Origin: WLWS01 sp965243105
GTDB taxonomy: Bacteria > Pseudomonadota > Gammaproteobacteria > Eutrophobiales > Eutrophobiaceae
Direction of reading: 5' to 3'
DNA length: 64,000 nucleotides
NCBI GenBank assembly: GCA_965243105.1
Contig: CBDEUC010000002.1
Span: forward strand, 248,001-312,000
Positions 18,211 to 26,253 of the stretch are shown in pieces. The translations under genes and the position numbers were made by a program. Positions within the stretch are counted from its first letter, which is position 1. Each line of letters opens with the position of its first letter. A model generated the notes under the pieces. The model saw only the letters and a list, made by a program, of their open reading frames with translations, searched no databases and was not told the DNA's origin.

Positions 18211-19163
18211 TTGTTGTAACCGGGGGCGCCGGTTTTATTGGTAGCAACCTGGTAAAGGCTTTGAACGAGGAGGGTGAGCGAGAGATTATTGTGGTTGACG
18301 AGGTCGACGCTCTAAAAAATCCGGTTAACCTGGAGGATTGTTCATACGTCGACCTGGTCGACAAGGAAGCCTATTTACAGCAGGTAAAAAAAGGTAGTGG
18401 CATCAAGGGAACCCGCTATGTTTTTCACCAGGGAGCCTGTTCTGATACAACAGAGCAGGATGGTAAATACATGATGGATAATAATTACGCCTACTCAAAA
18501 ACATTATTTCACCATTGCGTAGACAACCAGGTTCCATTCATTTATGCCTCCAGTGCAGCCGTCTATGGTGGGGCCAGTGAATTCGCCGAGCTAGCAGCTA
18601 ACGAAACACCATTGAATATTTACGCCCGTTCCAAGTTTCTTTTTGACAACTATGCCAGGTATTTTCTTGGGAAGATTAGTTCTCAAGTTGTCGGCCTCAG
18701 GTATTTCAATGTGTATGGTCCCAGGGAATCTCACAAGGGCCACATGGCCAGCGTCGCTTACCATGTTTTTCAACAGTTAAGTACAGAACGGAATGCGCGA
18801 TTATTCAAGGGGACAGGTGGCTTCGATGATGGTGGCCAGATGAGGGATTTTGTTTACGTGGAAGATGCAGTTGCCCTGAATCTCTGGTTTATGGAGAACA
18901 AGCATGTATCCGGGGTGTTTAATGCTGGTACAGGTCAGCCAAGGACATTTAATGATGTGGCCAATACGCTGATAAAGCTCATGGCAAAGGGAGAAATAGA
19001 ATACGTCGACTTTCCGGCGAACTTGACAGGCAAGTATCAAAGCTACACCTGCGCAGACCTCGTGCAACTCAGGGAGAGTGGCTGTAAATACAAGTTTCAT
19101 TCGCTCGAGGAAGGACTGAAAAAATACCTGGACTGGCTTTTAGAAGAGCAACCCCAGGGCTGA
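18207..19163 (+). CDS. hldD: ADP-L-glycero-D-manno-heptose 6-epimerase
   Basis: A 318-residue extended SDR enzyme that epimerises the ADP-heptose made by HldE. The Rossmann motif VVTGGAGFIGSN is at the N-terminus; the YARSKF catalytic Tyr-x-x-x-Lys is near residue 140, and the HldD-typical FHQGACSDTTEQDGKYMMDNNY block is near 72-93. The four-base overlap with hldE indicates coupling. waaA follows 19 bases later. Confidence 0.96.
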   Translation: MIVVTGGAGFIGSNLVKALNEEGEREIIVVDEVDALKNPVNLEDCSYVDLVDKEAYLQQVKKGSGIKGTRYVFHQGACSDTTEQDGKYMMDNNYAYSKTLFHHCVDNQVPFIYASSAAVYGGASEFAELAANETPLNIYARSKFLFDNYARYFLGKISSQVVGLRYFNVYGPRESHKGHMASVAYHVFQQLSTERNARLFKGTGGFDDGGQMRDFVYVEDAVALNLWFMENKHVSGVFNAGTGQPRTFNDVANTLIKLMAKGEIEYVDFPANLTGKYQSYTCADLVQLRESGCKYKFHSLEEGLKKYLDWLLEEQPQG

Positions 19164-19182
19164 TGACACCAGGGGCCGCGGC

Positions 19183-20454
19183 TTGAGACAAATCTACACC
19201 CTATTTATTTGCATCCTGCTCCCGTTGTTTCTTGTTCGCCTTTTCTGGCTCAGTTTGCGGGTGCCCGGTTACCGCGAAAGATGGCCGGAAAGGCTGGGGC
19301 ATATTCCTGACTATAGCAAGAACGGTGGATTGATCTGGATACATGCAGTTTCTGTAGGTGAAGTTAAGGCGGCGGTTGAGCTAATAAAAGCCCTTGTGAA
19401 AGAGTTTCCCGGTCACCGGGTCGTGGTATCTACGGTGACTCCGACAGGTAAAACGACATTACGCAAGGAGTTCCAGGAAGAAATATGTCACTTTTATTTT
19501 CCCTATGATATTCCCGGATTCATGATTCGAATGCTCGAGCGACTGCGACCATCTGTATGTATCGTGATGGAAACTGAAATCTGGCCAAACCTCTACCGTC
19601 TCTGTAAACAAAAAGACATTCCCATTGTTATAGCTAATGCCCGTATTTCTCCGAGTTCATTCCGGGGATACAGACGATTGTCCAGCCTTGCACGGGAAGC
19701 ACTGGAGAGTGTCTCTCTCGTGCTTGCTCAAACTGCCGGGGATGCGGAGCGTTACATGACACTGGGAGCCCCACCTGGAAGAGTCGAGGTCCCGGGCAAC
19801 CTGAAATTCGATTTGCCGGTTGAAAATAACCTGAAGAATCCGCTGAAAGGGGATGTGCAAAGCTTTATAAGTTCAAAGATCGCATGGATTGCCGCGAGCA
19901 CCCATGATGCAGAAGAGGAAATTGTGCTCGAAGCGCAGCAACATATAAGTAGTGATATTGAAAACAGCCTCGTGATCATTGCGCCGAGACATCCGCAGCG
20001 ATTTGAAAAAGTCGCGGCACTTTGCACTCGAAAAGGGTTTCGGTTACAGAAGCTGAGTGGGTTGGGGCAGGGCGAAGGAGACAGTGATCCACAGGTGTTG
20101 CTCGTGGACAGCATCGGTGAACTTGACCAGCTGTTTCCGCTAGCCACCCTGGCTTTTATAGGTGGAAGTCTTGTTGAGGCCGGCGGCCATAATATGATTG
20201 AACCTGCGGCACACGGTATTCCAGTCATCACAGGCCCACATTATGTAAATTTCCTTGAAATTGGCAACTTGATGCTCGAGGGAGGCGCTTTAAAAGTGGT
20301 CAATAACAATCATGAGCTTGCCTCAACGGTAAGTGCCTTACTGCGTGATTCGAAAGCCAGGGACGAGATGGGAAAATGTGGACGGCAAATCCTGCAACAG
20401 CATTCCGGGGCGACGCAGAAAACAGTCGAGCATATTAAAAAAGTTCTTCAATGA
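19183..20454 (+). CDS. waaA: 3-deoxy-D-manno-octulosonic acid (Kdo) transferase
   Basis: A 423-residue inner-membrane glycosyltransferase that adds Kdo to lipid IVA. It has an N-terminal membrane anchor (about residues 4-22), the IHAVSVGEV block near 53 with the conserved Glu, and METEIWPN near 127. The C-terminal donor-binding part includes GGSLVEAGGHNMIEPAAHGIPVITGP near 324-350. It starts at a TTG; no in-frame ATG exists upstream within the gap. It completes an hldE-hldD-waaA LPS-core operon. Confidence 0.95.
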   Translation: MRQIYTLFICILLPLFLVRLFWLSLRVPGYRERWPERLGHIPDYSKNGGLIWIHAVSVGEVKAAVELIKALVKEFPGHRVVVSTVTPTGKTTLRKEFQEEICHFYFPYDIPGFMIRMLERLRPSVCIVMETEIWPNLYRLCKQKDIPIVIANARISPSSFRGYRRLSSLAREALESVSLVLAQTAGDAERYMTLGAPPGRVEVPGNLKFDLPVENNLKNPLKGDVQSFISSKIAWIAASTHDAEEEIVLEAQQHISSDIENSLVIIAPRHPQRFEKVAALCTRKGFRLQKLSGLGQGEGDSDPQVLLVDSIGELDQLFPLATLAFIGGSLVEAGGHNMIEPAAHGIPVITGPHYVNFLEIGNLMLEGGALKVVNNNHELASTVSALLRDSKARDEMGKCGRQILQQHSGATQKTVEHIKKVLQ

Positions 20455-20463
20455 ACCTTTTTT
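20438..20463 (+). terminator. Possible weak terminator at the end of waaA
   Basis: A short imperfect hairpin (AAGTTC ... GAACCTT, one bulge) spans the waaA stop codon and is followed by TTTTTT. The stem is short, so this is only a candidate. Confidence 0.3.
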
Positions 20464-20582
20464 CGTCGTACCTGTCTGAAGCGTTTATGTTTAATTTATA
20501 GCTAAAATGCAGTATGTTCAGCGCATATTATTTGGTAGCATAAATTTTTATTTGAAATCCCGGACCTGGAGTCAACAAGATA

Positions 20583-20951
20583 ATGCGTATAGCCCGACTA
20601 ATCACATTGCCACTATTGTTCGCTACATTTAATGCCACTGCGAACGAGTATCCTACAATTGAATCAGTTCGAAATGTCGTGACTTGCATGGCGGAAAATG
20701 GCGGGCAAACAGAGGAAACTCTATATGCCTGTTCCTGCAGACTGGATGCAGTGAAGTCAGTCTTTACATTTGAAGAATATGAGAACGTTTCAGTCTATGT
20801 GCGTAACCGCGCTATGCCTGGTGAAAAGGGCGCAGTGTTCAGGGATCTTGGAAAGTCTACCAAGGAGCTTCGAGCCCGTTACGATGAGGTCGAAGCCATG
20901 GCGAAGAAAAACTGCCCGGTCGCGAAGCGAGTGGTCAGGACAGGGAAGTAA
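20583..20951 (+). CDS. Small exported cysteine-containing protein, unknown
   Basis: A 122-residue protein with a signal peptide (MRIARLITLPLLFATFNATA). The mature part has four cysteines near residues 36, 51, 53 and 106 and a charged helical C-terminus; no CxxCH haem motif is present. I do not recognise the family. It sits between waaA and the SoxYZ-like gene at the edge of the methanol-oxidation cluster, which makes a periplasmic redox-accessory role possible but unproven. It is convergent with the following minus-strand gene, 24 bases apart. Confidence 0.6.
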   Translation: MRIARLITLPLLFATFNATANEYPTIESVRNVVTCMAENGGQTEETLYACSCRLDAVKSVFTFEEYENVSVYVRNRAMPGEKGAVFRDLGKSTKELRARYDEVEAMAKKNCPVAKRVVRTGK

Positions 20952-20975
20952 AAAGCCCGAAAAAGTAATTTTACA

Positions 20976-21830
20976 TCAAGTGGAGTTCCGGACTTCGTAG
21001 CTTGAACTCCACTGGTTGTTTTGCGTGTCAGTGGCTTCCACAGTCATTTCACCTTCACCCCTGGGTGTGAAATAAAACCTGAAACTTGGGTCCATGCTGA
21101 CAGAGAAAGTTAGTTGTGCTTTCATGATTGTTTTGCCTTCATACCCGATTTTTAATTCGCGAATAAAGTGCGGGGGTGGCATTACCCTTGAGCCGATTTT
21201 CATAGGCTGAAGACCAGTTATGTTGGGATGCTTAATCTTTAGCTGAACCAGGTTGGGCTTGTCTATTTCCAGCTCCCCCACGTTACGAATTTTCATTTTT
21301 CCCATGTTTGCAATTGAGTCATCAATACTCTTTGGAGGAGGGGCAGAGCATGCTCCCGTGGCACGGACAAAACTCTTGGCCATGAATAGCTCCCCGGTGT
21401 TCATCTCGGCTATGGCGCGAACATATGTGAAATCATCTACCCTGACTCTCATGGCGAGGTCGGCCTTGCCACTGTCCTGGGTCAATTCGAAAATGCCCAC
21501 CAGCGGTAGTGGATTCTTGTCGATGTAAATGTGAATCTTGTTGATGTACTGCTGCTCGGTCTGTGGAATCTTGGTGTGAACCGAGATAGGAACGACGGTA
21601 GCATCTTCTGCACGGTACGGCGCCTTTATCTCAAGTACGTTCTGTTCTGCACCTTCAATTATCTGTCTTGACTGAAATGCACCCTCGCGCAGTTTTTCCC
21701 ACACGGCGTCAGATTGTTTCTGGCGAAAATCAGCAGGCGCCACATCCGCATACAAAGATGTAAATGCAGTGGAAAGGATTATTATGCCCGTGCTTATGCT
21801 GGCGCAAATAACGCGATTTAGAGTTTCCAT
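20976..21830 (-). CDS. Quinoprotein dehydrogenase-associated SoxYZ-like carrier protein
   Basis: From the ATG at 21830, preceded by AGGGGA, the protein has 284 residues with a signal peptide (about 1-28). The N-terminal half resembles SoxY (KAPYRAEDATVVPISVHT) and the C-terminal half resembles SoxZ (MKIGSRVMPPPHFIRELKI). The carrier-type cysteine motif is not terminal; a Cys lies in the GACSAPPP linker. Such fusions are known next to PQQ alcohol and methanol dehydrogenases. It is divergent from xoxF across an 830-base region, and no sox operon is nearby. The exact role of the family is not established; a maturation or electron-transfer accessory role is inferred from context. Confidence 0.8.
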   Translation of the reverse strand: METLNRVICASISTGIIILSTAFTSLYADVAPADFRQKQSDAVWEKLREGAFQSRQIIEGAEQNVLEIKAPYRAEDATVVPISVHTKIPQTEQQYINKIHIYIDKNPLPLVGIFELTQDSGKADLAMRVRVDDFTYVRAIAEMNTGELFMAKSFVRATGACSAPPPKSIDDSIANMGKMKIRNVGELEIDKPNLVQLKIKHPNITGLQPMKIGSRVMPPPHFIRELKIGYEGKTIMKAQLTFSVSMDPSFRFYFTPRGEGEMTVEATDTQNNQWSSSYEVRNST

Positions 21831-22148
21831 TTCTTGTGATCCCCTGGGTACAGAAAAATAAAAAGAACAGTATAAAGCAATTAGACCCGCTGGAAGCGTT
21901 TTGTTCCAGCACGATGAGACGAGACACAGCCCGTGAAGCGACGTTTTTATGCGGAAAAAAGACTTGAACCGCTGCATGGACCGTGATGTTGCAGGGCAAC
22001 AGATGAATTGCACGGCGCGAGGTGCCAGCCAGGCTTGTAATATCCTAATTTAATAAAGCATTGTAAGGTATTGTTATTAATATGAAAAAAACAATTTTTC
22101 ATGTCCCTTAATTGTCACTGTTTATTGGGAATATTAGCTTGCTTGTAC

Positions 22149-22163
22149 TAGGAAAGTTTCCTA
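22149..22163. promoter_or_regulatory. Operator-like palindrome between SoxYZ-like gene and xoxF
   Basis: TAGGAAA and TTTCCTA form a perfect 7+7 inverted repeat around one G. Its AT-rich setting between divergent methanol-oxidation genes suits a transcription-factor site. No regulator gene is in the window to pair with it. Confidence 0.4.
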
Positions 22164-22582
22164 ATATATTAGCCACTTAGTGCAGGAAGCATAATAAAAA
22201 GCTGCAGGATTTATGGATAAGAAAAATGGCAGCGGCTGATGGAGTTTTTACGTCGCAGTAGATGTACCATCATACTTGACACATTTATTATCACATGTGG
22301 AACGGCCCATAATGGGAAGGTCTGAACAGGCAGGCCCTGAGGTTGTGCTTACGATATAAATCGACAAAGGGATTCCGGTCCCTTAAGACAGATGGACAAT
22401 AAGAACTTAAGTATGACGTCTACAACCAGCGGTATGTATCAAAAAATGTCAGAAAGTCTTATCCGTAAGGGATGGTCTTGCTGATGTCGTTCGTCAGAAC
22501 GTCCAGGTCTATCATGTCGAGCACTTCTCTCGACGCATCATTCACGAATTCACTTGTAGTGATTAGCTCTTTGCCACCAATC

Positions 22583-22625
22583 GATCTCGGGGTGTCGAAG
22601 GGTTTTTTTGTCTAGTCTCGAGATC
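22583..22625 (+). promoter_or_regulatory. Possible attenuator-type structure just upstream of xoxF
   Basis: GATCTCG (22583-22589) can pair perfectly with CGAGATC (22619-22625). The same left arm can form a short alternative stem with TCGAAG directly before TTTTTTT (22603-22609). One fold would expose a terminator-like end, the other would bury it. The xoxF start is 36 bases downstream. This is inferred from base pairing only. Confidence 0.35.
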
Positions 22626-22661
22626 AATCACATGATCAACTAATAAATAGAGGAGGAGGTC

Positions 22662-24599
22662 ATGAGTAAATTATCCTTGAGGTATTGGATGATTGCCGCT
22701 CTGGCACTGATGGTTCCTTTGTCAGTCACTGCGAACGATGAAGTTCGTAAGCTGATTGATAATCCGAACTACTGGGCCTACCCGGGTGGCGATTACAACA
22801 ACTGGCGTTATTCTGAGTTGAAGCAAATCAACAATAAGAATGCCGGTAACATTGTAACAGCCTGGACGTTTTCAACAGGCCGCTTACAAGGTCACGAAGG
22901 TGGTCCCCTGGTCCTGCCGTCAAGTGCGACAGGCCTGGATTCAGATCATCTTTTCATTCACTCTTCTTTCCCAAATGATGTTTTCGCCATCAATCTTGAT
23001 GACCTGACCATCACCTGGGCATATGAGCCACAACAGAATGAAGCAGAAACCGTTCCGGTTATGTGCTGCGACATCGTTAACCGTGGTCTTGGTTACAGCA
23101 TGGGGCAGATTTATCTGCAGCAGGCTGACACCAAGCTGGTTGCTCTGAATGCCAAGACTGGTAAAGAAGTCTGGAGTGTATTCCAGGGTAGCGACATTCC
23201 TGCTTCCAAAGGCGGTCCTCACAGCCCGAAGACAGGTATGACCAATACCAACGCCCCACACCCGATGAAAGACAAGGTCATCACCGGTTGTTCAGGTGCT
23301 GAGTTTGGTGTGCGCTGCTGGATTGCTGCCTACAATGCCAAAGACGGTAGCCTGGCATGGCGTGCTTTCAGCATGGGTCCTGACGAAGATATCCTCTTCG
23401 ACAAGAACACCACATCTCTGGGCAAGAAGGTTGGCAAAGATTCTTCTCTGAAAACCTGGTGCTCAAACTCTGACTGGAAGGCTCCTTCACGTGGTCCTAA
23501 CAAGTGTAAAGGCCTGAGCGACCAGTGGAAAACTGGTGGTGGTTCCGTATGGGGCTGGTGGCCAGTAGACTGGGATGAAAACCTGCTTTACTACGGCTCT
23601 GGTAACCCTTCAACCTGGAACCCAGTTGTTCGTCCGGGTGACAACAAGTGGTCAATGACCATTTTTGCTCGTGACATCGACACTGGTGTTGCTCGTTGGG
23701 CTTATCAGATGACTCCTCATGATGAGTGGGATTATGACGGTATTAACGAAATGATCCTCGCTGACATGAAAGTCAAAGGTAAGAAGACCCCTGCACTGGT
23801 TCACTTTGATCGTAACGGCTATGCCTACACGATGAACCGTAAAACGGGTGCCCTGCTTGTTGCTGAGAAGTATGACCCTGCCGTTAACTGGTCAACCCAC
23901 GTTGACATGAAGACAGGTTATCCTCAGACCCTCGATCAGTACAGCACACACCACAACGGTGAAGATGTTGTTTCCAAGGACATCTGTCCTGCTGCTCTGG
24001 GTACCAAGGATCAGCAGCCAGCTGCTTACAGCCCACGTACTGGTATGTTCTATGTACCTACCAACCACGTATGTATGACTTACGAGCCAGTAAGTTATGC
24101 TGCTGGTGGTAACCAGTATGTTGCTGGTCAGCCTTATGTTAACGCCAACCTCACCATGTATCCTGCCGGTGCTGTAATGAAAGACGGCACAGACAACATG
24201 GGTAACTTCATAGCCTGGGACGCTGACAAGGGTAAGATCGTATGGTCTATTCCTGAGCAGTGGTCAGTATGGAGTGGCGCTCTGGCTACGGCTGGTGATG
24301 TTGTGTTCTACGGAACACTGGAAGGTTATGCAAAAGCAATTGACGCCAAGAGCGGCAAGCTGCTTTGGAAGTTCAAAACTCCTTCCGGCATCATTGGTAA
24401 CTTCAACACCTGGCAGCACAAGGGTAAACAGTATGTCGGTATTCTGTCCGGAATTGGCGGATGGGCCGGTGCTGTTGTAGCTATCCCTGGTCTTGCTGCT
24501 GCACCTGACACCGCTGCTCTGGGTGCTGTGGGCGGTTACCGCGCACTGCTTAACTCAGCACGTAATGCTGGTGTTCTGATGGTGTTCAGCCTGCCTTAA
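22662..24599 (+). CDS. xoxF: Lanthanide-type PQQ methanol dehydrogenase XoxF
   Basis: A 645-residue periplasmic quinoprotein that oxidises methanol (and often formaldehyde), with a signal peptide at residues 1-24. The PQQ-site vicinal disulfide is Cys135-Cys136. Predicted metal ligands are Glu214 (GAEFG), Asn315 (GSGN) and the pair Asp357/Asp359 in HDEWDYDG. The second Asp is the hallmark of rare-earth enzymes; calcium-type MxaF has Ala there. The C-terminus (GVLMVFSLP) is full length. Codons are strongly skewed to GGT, GCT, CGT and AAC compared with neighbours, as expected for a highly expressed gene. A GAGGAGGAGG ribosome site lies before the ATG and a strong terminator follows. No mxaI or xoxG is adjacent. 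Confidence 0.96.
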   Translation: MSKLSLRYWMIAALALMVPLSVTANDEVRKLIDNPNYWAYPGGDYNNWRYSELKQINNKNAGNIVTAWTFSTGRLQGHEGGPLVLPSSATGLDSDHLFIHSSFPNDVFAINLDDLTITWAYEPQQNEAETVPVMCCDIVNRGLGYSMGQIYLQQADTKLVALNAKTGKEVWSVFQGSDIPASKGGPHSPKTGMTNTNAPHPMKDKVITGCSGAEFGVRCWIAAYNAKDGSLAWRAFSMGPDEDILFDKNTTSLGKKVGKDSSLKTWCSNSDWKAPSRGPNKCKGLSDQWKTGGGSVWGWWPVDWDENLLYYGSGNPSTWNPVVRPGDNKWSMTIFARDIDTGVARWAYQMTPHDEWDYDGINEMILADMKVKGKKTPALVHFDRNGYAYTMNRKTGALLVAEKYDPAVNWSTHVDMKTGYPQTLDQYSTHHNGEDVVSKDICPAALGTKDQQPAAYSPRTGMFYVPTNHVCMTYEPVSYAAGGNQYVAGQPYVNANLTMYPAGAVMKDGTDNMGNFIAWDADKGKIVWSIPEQWSVWSGALATAGDVVFYGTLEGYAKAIDAKSGKLLWKFKTPSGIIGNFNTWQHKGKQYVGILSGIGGWAGAVVAIPGLAAAPDTAALGAVGGYRALLNSARNAGVLMVFSLP

Positions 24600-24628
24600 G
24601 CTAATTATTAGCTTTAAATAGGTTAAGA

Positions 24629-24662
24629 GTCCCCGGTACCGCAAGGTGCCGGGGATTTTTTT
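24629..24662 (+). terminator. Intrinsic terminator after xoxF
   Basis: CCCCGGTACC (24631-24640) and GGTGCCGGGG (24645-24654, one T-G wobble) form a ten-pair stem closed by a GCAA tetraloop and followed by ATTTTTTT. This is a textbook terminator and would separate abundant xoxF transcript from the downstream accessory genes. Confidence 0.9.
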
Positions 24663-24664
24663 GT

Positions 24665-24689
24665 CTGGAAACCTGTTCCGGGTTTCCAG
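24665..24689. repeat. Second perfect hairpin directly after the xoxF terminator
   Basis: CTGGAAACC (24665-24673) pairs perfectly with GGTTTCCAG (24681-24689) across a seven-base loop. It lies three bases after the T-tract. No T-run follows. The rest of the gap to 24919 holds only a short repeated GTGCATT and no recognisable gene. Confidence 0.5.
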
Positions 24690-24919
24690 TGCATTGAAAA
24701 ATTTCCAAAAAGTTCCCCGCTGTACCCCAGAACTCGTGCCCTGATTAAATGTCAGAGTACCTAGGAAATATTCACGGGGTGCATTCCCGGAGTGCATTTC
24801 CTGACACCTTGAATTAAAATACGGGTTTTTTTCGGGCGGATTGCTGTAATAGACAGAACAGGATCCAGATAAATGAACCGCCTGTTTACACTACTAGGCA
24901 AAAGATGTGGAGAATTCAC

Positions 24920-25360
24920 ATGGGTATAAATAAATACATTATTCAGCTTGTATCGGCACTGATGCTTACTACAGGCCTTACGACGGTCACGCTGGCAGCA
25001 GATCATACGATCAACGCCGAAGCAAGGCGCTTTAATCCTGACATCGTTACCATTGCTCCGGGCGACACAGTGGGTTTCGTCAATATGACCTCGCATAACG
25101 CCGTTTCAATTGATTCCATGCTGCCGGAAGGCGCAGAACCATTTCGTGGCAACCTGGGCGAAAACCTGAAATTGACCCTGGATATTGAAGGCATTTATGC
25201 CTATGTTTGTGAACCTCACCTGGGCTTTGGCATGGTCGGTTTGATCATCGTAGGAGAGCCGGTGAACCTTGAAGCTGCAAGGGAGGCTGCACTACAACTC
25301 CAGGGGCCCTACCGCCGTATTCTTGGCAAGCTGAAAAAGGTTCAGCCTCCGGCAAAGTAA
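24920..25360 (+). CDS. Pseudoazurin-like type 1 copper protein
   Basis: A periplasmic cupredoxin of about 146 residues. The ATG at 24920 is preferred because GTGGAG lies just upstream; an ATG at 24905 adds five residues. The signal peptide runs to about residue 27 (TLAADHTIN). Blue-copper ligands are visible: His in MTSHNAV, then Cys, His and Met in YVCEPHLGFGM. The C-terminal helical tail is typical of pseudoazurins. Placed between xoxF and xoxJ, it is the likely electron acceptor of XoxF, which in most methylotrophs is the cytochrome XoxG. That assignment is an inference from position. Confidence 0.85.
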   Translation: MGINKYIIQLVSALMLTTGLTTVTLAADHTINAEARRFNPDIVTIAPGDTVGFVNMTSHNAVSIDSMLPEGAEPFRGNLGENLKLTLDIEGIYAYVCEPHLGFGMVGLIIVGEPVNLEAAREAALQLQGPYRRILGKLKKVQPPAK

Positions 25361-25398
25361 ATTTAATTATCAGTCATCACCGACCAGGTAGATAGCCT

Positions 25399-26253
25399 AT
25401 GCCCAAGTCACTCGCGCTAATTTTCGTAATATTTTCCCTTTCCACCTCATTTGCAGTTGCCGATGTGGACAAGGACGCACTGAAAGTGTGTGCAGATCCA
25501 TTCAACTTACCGTATTCAAACAAGAATGGTGAAGGGTTTGAAAATAAAATTGCCGAGTTGTTTGCGGCTGATCTGGGAGTGCCGCTCAAGTACGAGTGGT
25601 TCCCCCAGAGAATGGGCTTTATTCGTAATACCCTTAAGGCAGATGGAGACGACGGCAAGTTCAAATGTGACCTGGTGATAGGTGTGCCGGACAGGTTTGA
25701 ACTGGCAGCAACAACCAAGCCCTATTACGCGTCAACCTACGCATTTGTATACTCCCGGGGTCGAGGACTGGATAGCGTCAAGAGTGCTGCCGATATCAAG
25801 AAGTTAAGCGACGAGCAGAAGCAAGCAGTTCGCGTAGGTGCGTTTGACCGTGGGCCGGGGCAACTTTGGTTATTTAAAAACGGGCTATTCAGCCAGATGA
25901 AACCCTACATGGCCCAATCCGGGGACGTGAGAGTTAATCCTATTAACATCATGGATGACATTGTGGCAAACAAGATTGATGCAACCGTCATCTGGGGCCC
26001 CATTGCAGGTTATTACGCGAAGCAAAATAGTGAGAAGAACCTGGTGGTAGTGCCTCTTCCCAGCGGCAAAGATAATCCTGAAATGAAGTTTGATTACAAC
26101 ATGTCCATGGCGGTCAGGTATGGGGAAAAAGAGTGGAAGGACAGGGTTAACCAGTTTATCGACGATAATGACGACAAGATCCTGGCTATCCTTAAAGATT
26201 ATGGTATCCCGCTTGGGAAAATTACAGAAACACGGGGTGACGATGATGACTAA
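25399..26253 (+). CDS. xoxJ: XoxJ/MoxJ-type periplasmic binding-like protein
   Basis: A 284-residue exported protein of the quinoprotein dehydrogenase-associated extracellular solute-binding family. It has a signal peptide (residues 1-21), then the domain start LKVCADPFNLPYSNKNGEGFE, a CDLVIGVP block near 93 and VNPINIMDDIVANKIDATVIWGP near 180. XoxJ/MxaJ proteins are thought to help mature or activate the methanol dehydrogenase rather than import a solute; no ABC transporter genes are adjacent. It overlaps the next gene by eight to eleven bases. Confidence 0.9.
   Translation: MPKSLALIFVIFSLSTSFAVADVDKDALKVCADPFNLPYSNKNGEGFENKIAELFAADLGVPLKYEWFPQRMGFIRNTLKADGDDGKFKCDLVIGVPDRFELAATTKPYYASTYAFVYSRGRGLDSVKSAADIKKLSDEQKQAVRVGAFDRGPGQLWLFKNGLFSQMKPYMAQSGDVRVNPINIMDDIVANKIDATVIWGPIAGYYAKQNSEKNLVVVPLPSGKDNPEMKFDYNMSMAVRYGEKEWKDRVNQFIDDNDDKILAILKDYGIPLGKITETRGDDDD

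Larger units (their letters stand above)
21831..22661. promoter_or_regulatory. 830-base regulatory/leader region upstream of xoxF
   Basis: No convincing gene is found here; the open frame extending upstream of 21830 on the minus strand lacks coding character. The region holds several inverted repeats. TAGGAAA-G-TTTCCTA is at 22149-22163 (operator-like). AAGGGA/TCCCTT lies at 22367-22384 and GTCGAG/CTCGAC at 22516-22534. GATCTCG (22583-22589) and CGAGATC (22619-22625) enclose a T7 run at 22603-22609. A TTGACA-like -35 occurs near 22277 without a clear -10. A very strong ribosome binding site, GAGGAGGAGG, precedes the xoxF ATG. Confidence 0.6.

Noticed and set aside
22662..24599. Calcium-type methanol dehydrogenase MxaF
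   Set aside because: The second Asp in WDYD (Asp359) and the lack of a nearby mxaI gene point to XoxF.
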